64,000 nucleotides of DNA from Mycobacterium sp. Lineage in GTDB: Bacteria; Actinomycetota; Actinomycetes; Mycobacteriales; Mycobacteriaceae. Within the stretch, counting starts at the first letter, position 1. The number at the start of each line of letters is the position of its first letter. The DNA is taken from the NCBI GenBank assembly GCA_021732005.1, contig JAKFVT010000055.1, positions 79,566-143,565 of the forward strand. The letters run 5' to 3'. Shown in pieces: positions 21,356-31,534 of the stretch. The notes below the pieces were generated by a model. That model made no database searches and had not been told where the DNA came from. It saw only the letters and a list, made by a program, of their open reading frames with translations. The translations under genes were made by a program, and so were the position numbers.

Positions 21356-21996
21356 GCTCCGAGGACATCTCCGGTAGCGGCGATCGTGCCGTAGCAGCGG
21401 CGGTTGAGAGGGCGAGGGAAACGGCCGGCCGCAACATCCCGGTTTTCGACGACCTTCCGGTTCCCGCCGACACCGCCAACCTGCGCCTGGGCGCCAACCT
21501 CAACGATGCGCTGCTCGCGTTACTCCCGCTGGTCGGGGTGTGGCGCGGCGAGGGCGAGGGTCGCGGAGCCCACGGCGACTATCACTTCGGACAGCAGATC
21601 ATCGTCTCGCACGACGGCGGTGAATATCTGAACTGGGAATCCCGGTCCTGGCGGCTCGACGAGGCCGGCGAGTACGCCGGCCCGGGGTTGCGGGAGTCCG
21701 GCTTCTGGCGGTTCGTCCCCGACCCGGGAGATCCGAGTGAATCGCAGGCCATCGAGCTGATGCTGGCGCACTCCGCGGGTTACGTCGAGTTGTTCTATGG
21801 CCGCCCCCGCAATCAGTCATCCTGGGAGCTGGTGACCGATGCGCTGGCACGCAGCACGTCCGGCGTGCTGGTCGGCGGGGCGAAAAGGTTGTACGGGATC
21901 GTCGAGGGTGACCTGGCCTACGTCGAGGAGCGGGTCGACGCCGACGGCGGACTTGTTCCGCACCTGTCCGCGCGGCTGACGCGATACGTCGGCTGA
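21352..21996 (+). CDS. FABP family / nitrobindin-like heme-binding protein
   Basis: 214 aa; [65 protein letters not shown]. Confidence 0.87.
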   Translation: MSSEDISGSGDRAVAAAVERARETAGRNIPVFDDLPVPADTANLRLGANLNDALLALLPLVGVWRGEGEGRGAHGDYHFGQQIIVSHDGGEYLNWESRSWRLDEAGEYAGPGLRESGFWRFVPDPGDPSESQAIELMLAHSAGYVELFYGRPRNQSSWELVTDALARSTSGVLVGGAKRLYGIVEGDLAYVEERVDADGGLVPHLSARLTRYVG

Positions 21997-22328
21997 TGCG
22001 CAGCGTTGCCCTCGGGGTCGCCACGGCGGCCACCGCGCTTCTCGCCGGGTGCGCCCCGGCCCCGTCCCCATCGCAGCCGACCGCGATCAGCCCGGCGCCG
22101 AGCACCACCAGTCCCCTGCAAGACACCACGTCCCCGAACACCCCGTCCCCGAGCACCACGACGCCCGGGTCGGCCGAGCACGGTTCGCTGGCCCGCTGCC
22201 TGCACGAGCACGGCGTCCCCGACTCGGCCGGTACCGCGGTCCTGGGTCCGCCGTCTGGGGTCGACCCCGGTGTCTGGGATCGGGCGATGAAAGCGTGCTC
22301 GTCGCTGGAGCCAGGCCCGGCCGGCTAG
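21996..22328 (+). CDS. Small Ser/Thr/Pro-rich lipoprotein, paralog 1
   Basis: 110 aa; lipobox LLAGCAPAPS; CLHEHGVPDS...GVDPGVWDRAMKACSSLEP. Confidence 0.68.
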   Translation: MRSVALGVATAATALLAGCAPAPSPSQPTAISPAPSTTSPLQDTTSPNTPSPSTTTPGSAEHGSLARCLHEHGVPDSAGTAVLGPPSGVDPGVWDRAMKACSSLEPGPAG

Positions 22329-22470
22329 CCACCGACGAATCCGCCGAGCCGACAACGGTTTTCCCGACGTCCGGTCACACATCGCTCACAGCTGTCGCAC
22401 AGGCGCGTGCTAATCAGCGCCTACGCAGATTGCATACGGTCGGTCTTCCCTTAGAGATGGAGACGACGAG

Positions 22471-22836
22471 ATGACTCTGCGACCGTTGCATGCCGCAGCG
22501 ATGGGCGCCATGGGCGCGGCCCTCATCGGCGCCGTGGTGGCGTGTGCGCCCTCGAGCGATGCGGCACCGGGCAACCCGGCCGGGCCGAACGATCCGTTCG
22601 TGAAATGTATGACCGACAACGGTGTGCCCACACCGCCTGAGGGCGGTCCCGGTGACCCCGGCGGGCAGGGCGGTCAGCGGAGCGGCCCGCCACCGCAGGG
22701 TGGTCCGGGCGGGCAGCCCGACTTCGGCGCAGCCGGCGGTCCGCCGCCGGCACCGCCGGGTGTCGACCAATCGGTGTGGGACAAGGGACTACAGGCGTGC
22801 GCGTCATTGGCGCCCGCGCCGCCTCAGCAGCGCTGA
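22471..22836 (+). CDS. Small Gly/Pro-rich lipoprotein-like protein, paralog 2
   Basis: 121 aa; GAVVACAPSSD; CMTDNGVPTP...GVDQSVWDKGLQACASLAP. Confidence 0.68.
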   Translation: MTLRPLHAAAMGAMGAALIGAVVACAPSSDAAPGNPAGPNDPFVKCMTDNGVPTPPEGGPGDPGGQGGQRSGPPPQGGPGGQPDFGAAGGPPPAPPGVDQSVWDKGLQACASLAPAPPQQR

Positions 22837-22854
22837 GGAGCCTGAGTAAAGGGG

Positions 22855-22906
22855 CGGCCCCCGAGCCGTTGTTCCCTGGTCGGACTAACCAAGAGCTCGG
22901 GGGCCG
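22855..22906. terminator. Stem-loop between convergent lipoprotein and pabC genes
   Basis: CGGCCCCCGAGC ... GCTCGGGGGCCG, perfect 12-bp arms, 28-nt loop with inner TGGT/ACCA pairing. Confidence 0.6.
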
Positions 22907-23085
22907 GGTAGCTGCCTGGAATTCGCCAGCGCGCTCAGAGCGCAGGTGAAATCCCGGCACCTGGTGCTGCTAGCGGGCAGCCACCTCACATGTCCTAGAA
23001 GCTATCAATTTTCCGGACCACCTCCCTTCTCGTGTACCGACGAAAGTACCCGCGTCAGAAAGGTTGTGCCAAGAGATTTTCGCGA

Positions 23086-23973
23086 TCAGCGATCACAGAC
23101 GATCGCGGCGTCGACCAGAGCGGCCACCTCGGCGGCCAGGCCAGTGGGCGGCAGCGCCTGCCCGTCGAGAGTGTGCACCCGGGCCGCCAGCGTCATGCTG
23201 GACACCAGCCAAACCCCCTGTGCGGCATACAAGTCGGATGGCCGCAGCGCACGGAAGTCGCAGTCGTAGCCCTTTTCACGGGCTACCTCGAACAGCGCCT
23301 GCTGCGTGGTGCCACGCAGGATCGGGTACCACGGCGGCGGGGTGAGCAGGGTCGTTCCCGAGCCCTCGTCGGTGGCGATCACCACCGTCGAGCGCGGACC
23401 CTCGAGCAGGTACCCGTCGGAGCTGACGAAGATCACGTCACCGGCGCCCTTGTCGGCGGCGTGCCGCAGCGCGGCCATGTTCACCGCGTACGACAGCGTC
23501 TTGGCGCCGGCCACCAGCCACGGCATGGCGTCCACTCCGCTGGACGGCAACCCGCGATCGAGCAGCACCGCGGCGATCCCGTCGCGGCGGGTGGCGACAA
23601 CGCGGTCCGGCACGGGATTGACCGTGAGGTAGGCGGTCGGATCCGAGCCGCTCTCCCGACCGCGGGAGTACACCAGCCGCAACGCGCCCTCGGCCGCCGT
23701 CGATGACGTCCACTCGCCGACCGCGACACCGATGGCCCGCCGCCAGGCCGACAGGTCCGGTTCCGGAAGGTCCATCGTCTTCGCCGACTGGGTGAGGCGG
23801 CGCAAATGCGCGTCCACCAAGCAGGCGCGGCCGTCGCGGACCAGCAGAGTCTCGAACACGCCGTCGCCCCGGACGGCCGCGAGGTCGTCGGCGAACAGCA
23901 GCGGCTGCGCCGGGTCGCGCACCTCGCCGTCGAGAGTGACGAGCACCGAGAGGCGGCCGGGCATTCCAAGCAT
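23086..23973 (-). CDS. pabC: Aminodeoxychorismate lyase (class IV aminotransferase)
   Basis: FADDLAAVRGDGVFETLLVRDGRACLVDAHLRRL...SAKTMDLP...LLTPPPWYPILRGTTQQALFEVA. Confidence 0.85.
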   Translation of the reverse strand: MLGMPGRLSVLVTLDGEVRDPAQPLLFADDLAAVRGDGVFETLLVRDGRACLVDAHLRRLTQSAKTMDLPEPDLSAWRRAIGVAVGEWTSSTAAEGALRLVYSRGRESGSDPTAYLTVNPVPDRVVATRRDGIAAVLLDRGLPSSGVDAMPWLVAGAKTLSYAVNMAALRHAADKGAGDVIFVSSDGYLLEGPRSTVVIATDEGSGTTLLTPPPWYPILRGTTQQALFEVAREKGYDCDFRALRPSDLYAAQGVWLVSSMTLAARVHTLDGQALPPTGLAAEVAALVDAAIVCDR

Positions 23974-24011
23974 GGAGCATGAGCGTAGTGGCAGCCCCGT
24001 AGAGTTGATGT

Positions 24012-25103
24012 GTGTCAGCAGTCCCCGCACCTGACAATTCCCCCGATGCCGGCGCGATCTGGCACTACGGCGACCCGTTCGGTGAGCAGCGCAGCGCCGA
24101 GCACGACGCCGTCGTGGTCGATCGCTCGCACCGCGCGGTCATCACACTCACCGGATCCGACCGGCGCAGCTGGCTGCACTCACTGTGCTCCCAGCACGTC
24201 AGTGAGCTGCCCGACGGCGCCTCCACCGAGAACCTGAGCCTCGACGGGCAGGGCCGTGTCGAAGACCACTGGGTGCAGACCGAATTGGGTGGCGTCACGT
24301 ATCTCGACACCGAACGCGGCCGCGGTGAACCGCTGCTGGCCTACCTGCGCAAGATGGTGTTCTGGGCCGATGTGGCTCCTGAGGCCGCCGACCTGGCTGT
24401 GCTCTCGCTGCTCGGCCCGCGCCTCGCCGATGCGGCGGTCCTCGGCGCGCTGGGTGTCGACGAACTGCCTGCGGAGTCGACGGCCGTGGCCCTCGCCGGC
24501 GGTGGTTTCCTGCGCCGGATGCCCGCCCGGCCCGGTCAGATCGAACTGGACCTCGTGGTTCCCCGCGGCGATGTGACGACCTGGTTGAGCAGGCTGGACG
24601 CGGCCGGGGTGCGCCGCGCCGGGGTGTGGGCGTACGAGGCGCTCCGGGTCGCGGCGCAGCGCCCACGTCTGGGAGTGGACACCGACGAGCGGACAATCCC
24701 GCACGAGGCCGGGTGGATCGGCGGCCCCGGGCAAGGAGCCGTGCACCTCGACAAGGGTTGCTATCGCGGCCAGGAGACGGTCGCGCGGGTCCACAACTTG
24801 GGAAAGCCGCCCCGAATGCTGGTCCTGGTGCACCTCGACGGATCCGGTGAGCGCCCGGTCACCGGTGATCCGCTGCTGGCCGGTGGGCGTGTCGTCGGCA
24901 GGCTGGGCACCGTCGTCGACCACGTCGATCTCGGGCCGATCGCCTTGGCTCTGGTAAAGCGGGGTATTCCGGCCGATACCGCTCTGACCACGGGCGGCGA
25001 GCATGAGGTGGCCGCCGAAATCGACCCGGAATCACTGCCGCCGACCGACGCCGTGGGGGCCGGGCGGCTCGCGGTGGAGCGCCTGCGTCGCGGCGCGGTG
25101 TGA
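24012..25103 (+). CDS. YgfZ/GcvT domain folate-binding protein
   Basis: 363 aa; HDAVVVDRSHRAVITLTGSDRRSWLHSL...DKGCYRGQETVARVHNLGKPPRMLV (KGCYxGQE motif). Confidence 0.93.
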   Translation: MSAVPAPDNSPDAGAIWHYGDPFGEQRSAEHDAVVVDRSHRAVITLTGSDRRSWLHSLCSQHVSELPDGASTENLSLDGQGRVEDHWVQTELGGVTYLDTERGRGEPLLAYLRKMVFWADVAPEAADLAVLSLLGPRLADAAVLGALGVDELPAESTAVALAGGGFLRRMPARPGQIELDLVVPRGDVTTWLSRLDAAGVRRAGVWAYEALRVAAQRPRLGVDTDERTIPHEAGWIGGPGQGAVHLDKGCYRGQETVARVHNLGKPPRMLVLVHLDGSGERPVTGDPLLAGGRVVGRLGTVVDHVDLGPIALALVKRGIPADTALTTGGEHEVAAEIDPESLPPTDAVGAGRLAVERLRRGAV

Positions 25104-25240
25104 CGTTCACCCTCGGCCTAACGGGCCTGCCAGCACATCGCAGTGCGGCACGGTAAGGTGTTGGCAGGACAATAACCAATACACAGATCGGAGCCGCCTG
25201 CATCCCGGGCCGCTCCGTTATTGCGCGAGGGGGTTCCCCC

Positions 25241-25432
25241 ATGGGCCGCGGCCGGGCAAAGGCAAAGCAGACCAAGGTTGCTCGGGAGCTGAAATACAGC
25301 TCTCCGCAGATCGATGTCGATCGGCTCCGCAAGGAGCTGTCGGGGTCGGAGTCGGAGTCGCGAGAGTCTGACACCGTAGACAACGGGTTCGACGAGGACC
25401 CGTGGGCCGACGAGGGTAGCTGGCGGCGCTGA
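25241..25432 (+). CDS. DUF3073 protein
   Basis: 63 aa; MGRGRAKAKQTKVARELKYSSPQIDVDRLRKEL. Confidence 0.9.
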   Translation: MGRGRAKAKQTKVARELKYSSPQIDVDRLRKELSGSESESRESDTVDNGFDEDPWADEGSWRR

Positions 25433-25471
25433 GCCGCCGCCCCTCCTCTTCAAAGCGCTGGGCCTGATCCG

Positions 25472-26542
25472 CTAAAAGCGGGGATGTAGGCCTACCAGCT
25501 TCGCTCTCGGGCCATCCTTGCCCTTGGTGACGGTGCCCAGTGTCCAGCAATTCAGGTGGCGTGCAGTCAGGATCGCCAGCGCGCGGTCGGTGTCCTCCGG
25601 CGCGACGACGGCGACCATTCCGACGCCCATGTTGAACGTCTTCTCCATCTCCGGGCGGTCGATGCGGCCGCGCTGCGCGATCATCGCGAACACCGGTGCG
25701 GGAGTCCACGTTCCGCGATCCAGTTCGGCGACCAGACCGTGCGGGATGACGCGTTCGAGATTGGCGGCAAGCCCGCCGCCGGTCACGTGGCAGAACGTGC
25801 GCACCTGCGTCTCGGCGGCCAGCGCCAGGCAATCCTTGGCGTAGATGCGGGTGGGCTCGAGCAGTTCCTCCCCGAGCGTGCGGCCGAACTCCTCGACGTG
25901 GCCGGCGAGGTTCATCCGGTCGATCTCGAGCAGAACTTTGCGGGCCAGCGAGTATCCGTTGGAGTGCAGGCCGGACGATCCCATCGCGATGATCACGTCA
26001 CCGGGGCGCACCCGATCGGGTCCCAGCACGTCATCGGCCTCGACGACGCCCACACCGGTGGCGGAGATGTCGTAATGGTCGGGTTCCATCAGGCCGGGAT
26101 GTTCTGCCGTCTCCCCGCCGAGCAACGCACATCCGGCGATCACACAACCCTCGGCGATACCCGAGACGATCGCGGCGACGCGCTCCGGAACGGTACGTCC
26201 GACGGCGATGTAGTCCTGCAGGAACAGCGGTTCGGCTCCGCACACCACGAGGTCGTCGACCACCATCGCGACCAGGTCCAGGCCGACGGTGTCGTGCTTG
26301 TCCATCGCCTGCGCCACGGCGAGCTTGGTGCCGACCCCGTCGGTCGACGCGGCCAGCAGCGGTTCCCGATAGTCCCCGCGCAGCGCGAACAGCCCGGCGA
26401 AGCCGCCCAGTCCGCCCCGCACCTCGGGCCTGGTGGCCCGCTTCGCCAGCGGCTTGAACAGCTCGACCGCGCGGTCACCGGCCTCGATATCCACCCCGGC
26501 CGATGCGTAGGAGATCAGGTTGTCTTCCTCGCGATCCGTCAT
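25472..26542 (-). CDS. purM: Phosphoribosylformylglycinamidine cyclo-ligase
   Basis: 356 aa; SYASAGVDIEAGDRAVELFKPLAKRATRPEV...LLAASTDGVGTKLAVAQAMDKHDTVG. Confidence 0.97.
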   Translation of the reverse strand: MTDREEDNLISYASAGVDIEAGDRAVELFKPLAKRATRPEVRGGLGGFAGLFALRGDYREPLLAASTDGVGTKLAVAQAMDKHDTVGLDLVAMVVDDLVVCGAEPLFLQDYIAVGRTVPERVAAIVSGIAEGCVIAGCALLGGETAEHPGLMEPDHYDISATGVGVVEADDVLGPDRVRPGDVIIAMGSSGLHSNGYSLARKVLLEIDRMNLAGHVEEFGRTLGEELLEPTRIYAKDCLALAAETQVRTFCHVTGGGLAANLERVIPHGLVAELDRGTWTPAPVFAMIAQRGRIDRPEMEKTFNMGVGMVAVVAPEDTDRALAILTARHLNCWTLGTVTKGKDGPRAKLVGLHPRF

Positions 26543-26590
26543 CGGGCATAAGGCTACCGGTCGACGCCCGCTGCCGAAACGGGCCAGTCG

Positions 26591-27208
26591 TCAGCCGACG
26601 TGGCGGGTCAGCCAGTCACGCAGCGGCGCGCCGGCGCGCAGGGCGATGACCACCCGGTCCTTGGCCTTCGCCGTGCCCAGCCAGGCACCGACCGGCCACG
26701 TCTTCATCATCGCGATGCCCTTGTGACGCAGCAGCTCGATGCGCGGATGGTCCTTCGGATAACCCCTCGGCGCGGTCTTGAGGACGTCGTGGGCCATGGT
26801 GTCGTAGCCGCCCTTGTGCAGCGCGTCGACGATCCCGGCCAGCTCGGCGCCGGACTTCTCGGCGTCGACCGCCGCCCGGTAGCGGGCCAGGGCCGCAGCA
26901 TCGGGCATGTACAGACCGCTGCCCACCGACAGCCCCTCGGCCGAGAACGACACGTAGCCGGAGCCGAGCCTGGCCGCGCAGTTGGTTTTGTACGGGGATT
27001 TGTCGGCGCTGAACCGTACGTCGCGGTGCGGCCGGAACAGCGTGCCCTCGCCGAACTCCGCGGCCAACTCGGTGAGCAGCTCCTCCATCGGCGCCTTCAC
27101 CTGACGGTCGTAGACGACGCGATGCCGAGTCCAATAGACCTTGGAGTTGTCGGCCTCCAAGCCTTCGTAGAACTCCACAGCCTCGATCGGCCAGCCCCGA
27201 AACGCCAT
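26591..27208 (-). CDS. DUF2461 domain protein
   Basis: MAFRGWPIEAVEFYEGLEADNSKVYWTRHRVVYDRQVKAPMEELL...RFSADKSPYKTNCAA. Confidence 0.85.
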   Translation of the reverse strand: MAFRGWPIEAVEFYEGLEADNSKVYWTRHRVVYDRQVKAPMEELLTELAAEFGEGTLFRPHRDVRFSADKSPYKTNCAARLGSGYVSFSAEGLSVGSGLYMPDAAALARYRAAVDAEKSGAELAGIVDALHKGGYDTMAHDVLKTAPRGYPKDHPRIELLRHKGIAMMKTWPVGAWLGTAKAKDRVVIALRAGAPLRDWLTRHVG

Positions 27209-27237
27209 TTCGACATTGTGTGACACTCTGGTGCCCG

Positions 27238-27672
27238 ATGAAACCAGTGCAATATTTCCCTGTGGCGTTGACCGTCGCGATAACCGGTGCGGTGTTGTTC
27301 CCCGCGTCGGCTGCGGCGACGCCCAACTCGGGCATCGAGGCGGACACCCTGGTCCAGTCCACGCTCGACGGCAGGGACTTCGTCACCCGGGAGCTGACCA
27401 TCGCCCCCGGCGGAACGACCGGCTGGCACTACCACCCCGGCCAGGTGTTCGGGGTGATCAAGCAGGGCACGTTGACCCACTACAAGGGCGACTGCTCGGT
27501 CGACGGTGTGTACAACGCGGGCGACTCGATCAGCGAGGGCAGCGGCAACGGTTACATCCACGAGGGCCGCAATGAAGGCCCGGTCCCCGTGGTCATGTGG
27601 GTGCTCTATATCAAGCCCGCGGGCAGCCCACTGGCAGTCGATGCACCGAATCCGGGTTGCCCGTTCGAATAA
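27238..27672 (+). CDS. Secreted cupin domain protein
   Basis: 144 aa; signal peptide; TIAPGGTTGWHYHPGQVFGVIKQGTLTHYKGDCSVDGVYNAGDSI. Confidence 0.85.
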   Translation: MKPVQYFPVALTVAITGAVLFPASAAATPNSGIEADTLVQSTLDGRDFVTRELTIAPGGTTGWHYHPGQVFGVIKQGTLTHYKGDCSVDGVYNAGDSISEGSGNGYIHEGRNEGPVPVVMWVLYIKPAGSPLAVDAPNPGCPFE

Positions 27673-27728
27673 GGGGCAATCCAACCGGTCCTCGGCTCCG
27701 AATTACGTGGGCGACGAACGGAGGATCC

Positions 27729-29051
27729 ATGTCGACGAAGCAGATCCGATGCTTGGTGACCGGTGCCACCGGTTACGTCGGCGGCCGTCTGGTGCCGCGA
27801 CTGCTGGAGGACGGCTTCGCGGTGCGCGCGCTGGCACGAAATCCGGACAAGCTCGCGAACGTGCCGTGGCGCGACCAGATCGAGATCGCCCGCGGTGACC
27901 TCACCGACGCCGACTCGCTCGCCGAGGCGTTCACCGACGTCGACGTCGTCTACTACCTGGTGCACTCCATGGGCACGTCGGCGGATTTCGCCGCGGACGA
28001 GCGGCGCGCGGCCCAGAACGTCGTCACCGCCGCCCGCAGCGCGGGCGTGAAGCGCATCGTTTACCTCAGCGGCCTGCACCCAGAGGGCGCCGAGTTGTCC
28101 ACGCATCTGGCGTCGCGCACGACCGTCGGTGAGATCCTCATCGCGTCGGGCATCGAGACGGTGGTGCTGCAGGCCGGGGTCGTCGTCGGCTCGGGATCGG
28201 CGTCGTTCGAGATGATCCGTCACCTCACCGACCGGCTGCCGGTGATGACGACGCCGAAATGGGTGCACAACAAGATTCAGCCGATCGCGGTCCGCGACGT
28301 GCTGCACTACCTGGCTGCCGCCGCCACCGCCGAGGTGCCCAAGTCGCGGGCTTGGGACATCGGCGGGCCGGACGTCCTGGAGTACGGCGACATGATGCAG
28401 ATCTACGCCGAGGTGGCCGGGCTGAGTCGACGACACATGATCGTGCTGCCGGTGCTGACCCCGCGGATCGCCGCTTTGTGGGTGGGGTTCGTGACGCCCA
28501 TCCCGTCGGGTCTGGCCCGTCCGCTGGTCGAATCCCTGCACTGCGATGCCGTCATGGGCGACCACGACATCGACACCATCATCGACCGGCCGGCTGCCGG
28601 CCTCACCCCCTACCGGCGGGCGGTCTCTCTCGCCCTGGCCCGGATCGCCCGCGGCGAGGTGGAGACGACGTGGGACACCGGCACCGCCGCACCGCTGCCC
28701 AGCGACCCGGACTGGGCCGGCGCCATTGTCTACACCGACGCCCGGTCGTGGCGCACGAAGGCCAGCCCGGAGCGGCTGTGGGAAGCGGTCGAGCACAGCG
28801 TTCCGGAGCGCTGGCATGTCGAGGGCCGCGACGAGGGTGCGCTGCTGCGGCTACGGGCCGACGATCGCAGCCCAGGCGTGCGGTGGCTGGAGATGCGGGT
28901 CTCACCCGAGCAGGGCGGCAGCCGATACGAGCAGCGGGCGATCTTCTATCCGCGCGGGCTGCTGGGCCGGGTCTACTGGCTCGCCGGACGTCCGCTGCAC
29001 TCGGCGATGCTGCGCGCGCAGCTGCGCAAGGTCAGCGAGGCCGCCGGGTGA
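27729..29051 (+). CDS. NAD(P)H-binding protein with C-terminal DUF2867
   Basis: 440 aa; RCLVTGATGYVGGRLVPRLLEDGFAVRALAR; C-term DUF2867-like GLLGRVYWLAGRPLHSAML. Confidence 0.85.
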   Translation: MSTKQIRCLVTGATGYVGGRLVPRLLEDGFAVRALARNPDKLANVPWRDQIEIARGDLTDADSLAEAFTDVDVVYYLVHSMGTSADFAADERRAAQNVVTAARSAGVKRIVYLSGLHPEGAELSTHLASRTTVGEILIASGIETVVLQAGVVVGSGSASFEMIRHLTDRLPVMTTPKWVHNKIQPIAVRDVLHYLAAAATAEVPKSRAWDIGGPDVLEYGDMMQIYAEVAGLSRRHMIVLPVLTPRIAALWVGFVTPIPSGLARPLVESLHCDAVMGDHDIDTIIDRPAAGLTPYRRAVSLALARIARGEVETTWDTGTAAPLPSDPDWAGAIVYTDARSWRTKASPERLWEAVEHSVPERWHVEGRDEGALLRLRADDRSPGVRWLEMRVSPEQGGSRYEQRAIFYPRGLLGRVYWLAGRPLHSAMLRAQLRKVSEAAG

Positions 29052-29054
29052 GCC

Positions 29055-30584
29055 TCAGGGCCTGCTGAGCGCCGAGACGTTGTCGTTGTCGACGGACACC
29101 GGCTGGATCGGCAGGCCGGTGCGGGCGGCGGTGGCCAGCATGTGCTCGACGACATTCTTGCCCAGGGCGGCCTCGCCGGGCAGTTCGATGGGATAGGTGC
29201 CGTCGAAGCAGGCACAGCACAGCCGTGTCGCGGGCTGTTCGGTCGCCGCGATCATGCCCTGCTGCGAGATATAGCCGAGGGTGTCGGCGCCGATCGCGTG
29301 GCGTACCGCTTCGAGCATCTCGCCCTGGTGGTCCACGGCGTTGGCGATGAGTTCGGCCGGGGTGGCGAAGTCGATGCCGTAGAAGCACGGCCATTTCACC
29401 GGGGGCGACGCGATGCGCACGTGCACCTCGACCGCACCCGCCTCCCGCAGCATGCGGACCAGCGCGCGCTGGGTGTTGCCGCGCACGATCGAGTCGTCGA
29501 CGACGATCAGCCGCTTGCCGCGGATCACTTCTTTGAGCGGGTTGAGCTTCAGCCGGATACCGAGCTGACGGATGGTCTGCGATGGCTGGATGAACGTGCG
29601 CCCGACGTAGGCGTTCTTCATCAGCCCCTGGCCGAACGGGATGCCGGACCCCTGGGCGTATCCGACCGCGGCTGGCGTCCCCGATTCCGGAACGCCGATG
29701 ACCAGGTCGGCGTCGACGGGTTGCTCGGCGGCGAGCCGGCGGCCGATGTCGACGCGGGTGGCGTGCACGGACCGGCCGCCGATGACACTGTCGGGCCGCG
29801 CGAGATAGACGTACTCGAACACGCAGCCCTTGGGGGTCGGGTTGGCGAACCGGGTGGAGCGCACCCCGTCGGCGTCGATGGCCAGCAGCTCACCGGGCTC
29901 GATCTCCCGGACGAAGGAGGCGCCGACGATGTCGAGGGCGGCGGTTTCCGACGCCACCACCCAGCCGCGGTCGAGCCGGCCCAGCGAAAGCGGGCGCACG
30001 CCGTGCGGGTCCCGCGCGGCGTAGAGCGTGTTCTCGTCCATGAAGGTCAGGCAGAACGCACCGCGCACGCTGGGCAGCAATGCCAGGGCGGCCTGCTCGA
30101 TGGTGGAGTCGGCCGCGCCGTGGGCCAGCAGGGCGCCGAGGATGTCGGAGTCGGTGGTCGCCGCGCCCGGCATGCGCGGGTTGATCAGGCCGGCGTCGCG
30201 GGCGCGAGTGGCCAGGTCTGCGGTGTTGACCAGGTTTCCGTTGTGGCCCAACGCGATTCCGGTGCCCGCCGCGGTGTTGCGGAACACCGGCTGGGCGTTT
30301 TCCCAGGTGGTGGACCCGGTGGTGGAATACCGGCAGTGGCCGATGGCGACGTGGCCCGGCATGGCGGCCAGCGTCTGCTCGTCGAACACCTGGCTGACCA
30401 GGCCCAGATCCTTGAAGACCAGGACCTGCGATCCGTCGGCGACGGCGATGCCTGCGGCTTCTTGACCCCTGTGCTGCAGGGCATAGAGACCGTAATAAGT
30501 GAGTTTGGCTACATCCTCGCCTGGAGCCCATACGCCGAAGACGCCGCACTCTTCCCGAGGGTCGTTCTCCACTTGTTCGGTCAC
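29055..30584 (-). CDS. purF: Amidophosphoribosyltransferase
   Basis: GTG start chosen; VTEQVENDPREECGVFGVWAPGEDVAKLTYYGLYALQHRGQEAAGIA. Confidence 0.97.
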   Translation of the reverse strand: MTEQVENDPREECGVFGVWAPGEDVAKLTYYGLYALQHRGQEAAGIAVADGSQVLVFKDLGLVSQVFDEQTLAAMPGHVAIGHCRYSTTGSTTWENAQPVFRNTAAGTGIALGHNGNLVNTADLATRARDAGLINPRMPGAATTDSDILGALLAHGAADSTIEQAALALLPSVRGAFCLTFMDENTLYAARDPHGVRPLSLGRLDRGWVVASETAALDIVGASFVREIEPGELLAIDADGVRSTRFANPTPKGCVFEYVYLARPDSVIGGRSVHATRVDIGRRLAAEQPVDADLVIGVPESGTPAAVGYAQGSGIPFGQGLMKNAYVGRTFIQPSQTIRQLGIRLKLNPLKEVIRGKRLIVVDDSIVRGNTQRALVRMLREAGAVEVHVRIASPPVKWPCFYGIDFATPAELIANAVDHQGEMLEAVRHAIGADTLGYISQQGMIAATEQPATRLCCACFDGTYPIELPGEAALGKNVVEHMLATAARTGLPIQPVSVDNDNVSALSRP

Positions 30585-30676
30585 GATATGGGCTGCTCCC
30601 TGGCGCAGGTTGGTGACGTAAGCCAGTTTACGGGCATCGGCGGGAAACACGGAACTGAACGCCGAGTGTCGGGGCC

Positions 30677-31096
30677 TCAGTCGGGAAGTGTCACGACGGG
30701 GAGCCAGCCCGCCACCTCGCCGGCCCGGGATCCCGACAGTCGCAGCGCACCCAGCCGGGACGCCTCGTCGACGTCGAGAAGACCCGTCGCCAGCCGCAGC
30801 CACGTCCGCGGATCGGCCTCCACCACATTGGGGGGTGTGCCGCGGGTGTGGCGGGGCCCGGAGATGCATTGCACCGCAACAAAAGGTGGCACGCGCACCT
30901 CGACACTCGCGCCTGGTGCGAGCGCGGCCAGGGTGCGGGCGGTCAAGCGGACGGCCGTCGCGATGGCCGGGCGGTCGGGGGTGGCCGCGGTGTCGTCGCG
31001 CAGCCAGTCCGCCACGGCGCGGACCGCGGCGACGGTGGCTTCGGGGTCGGCGCTGCTGCGGGCGGGCACCAGTCGAGTATGCGGTATTGACGTCAA
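30677..31096 (-). CDS. Sterol carrier family protein
   Basis: C-terminal part of a long ORF: DPEATVAAVRAVADWLRDD...VEVRVPPFVAVQCISGPRHTRGTPPNVVEADPRTWLRLATG; TTG start assumed. Confidence 0.6.
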   Translation of the reverse strand: MTSIPHTRLVPARSSADPEATVAAVRAVADWLRDDTAATPDRPAIATAVRLTARTLAALAPGASVEVRVPPFVAVQCISGPRHTRGTPPNVVEADPRTWLRLATGLLDVDEASRLGALRLSGSRAGEVAGWLPVVTLPD

Positions 31097-31123
31097 CCGA
31101 AGTTGAGGTCCTACCGTGGCGTG

Positions 31124-31534
31124 ATGGCGTTCAAACCGCACGAAATCGAGTACCTGAAGTCGGCGGATCTCGGCAGGCTGGCCACCATCGCGCCGGACGG
31201 CACCCTGCAGAACAGTCCGGTCGGCTTCTCCTACAACGACGCGCTCGGCACCCTCGACGTGGTCGGCTACAACATGGCCAAGAGCCGCAAGTTCCGCAAC
31301 CTGGCCACCAACAACACCGTGGCGTTCGTGGTCGACGACATCGCGTCGCGCAGCCCGTGGCGGGTGCGGTGTCTGGAGATCCGCGGCACCGCCAAGCAGG
31401 CCGAGGCGCCCGACGGGGACGCGATCATCCGGATCACGCCCAAACGGATCATCAGCTTCGGCATCGACGACTCCGAGACCGAACCGCACGACCTGGTGCC
31501 GGACAGCCGGGATGTGCCGACGACGGGCGACTAA
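31124..31534 (+). CDS. PPOX class F420-dependent oxidoreductase
   Basis: 136 aa; EIEYLKSADLGRLATIAPDGTLQNSPVGFSYND...MAKSRKFRNLATNNTVAFVVDD. Confidence 0.85.
   Translation: MAFKPHEIEYLKSADLGRLATIAPDGTLQNSPVGFSYNDALGTLDVVGYNMAKSRKFRNLATNNTVAFVVDDIASRSPWRVRCLEIRGTAKQAEAPDGDAIIRITPKRIISFGIDDSETEPHDLVPDSRDVPTTGD

Noticed and set aside
29142-31106. 654-aa + strand ORF over purF
   Set aside because: Antisense of purF and the sterol carrier gene; no recognisable motifs.
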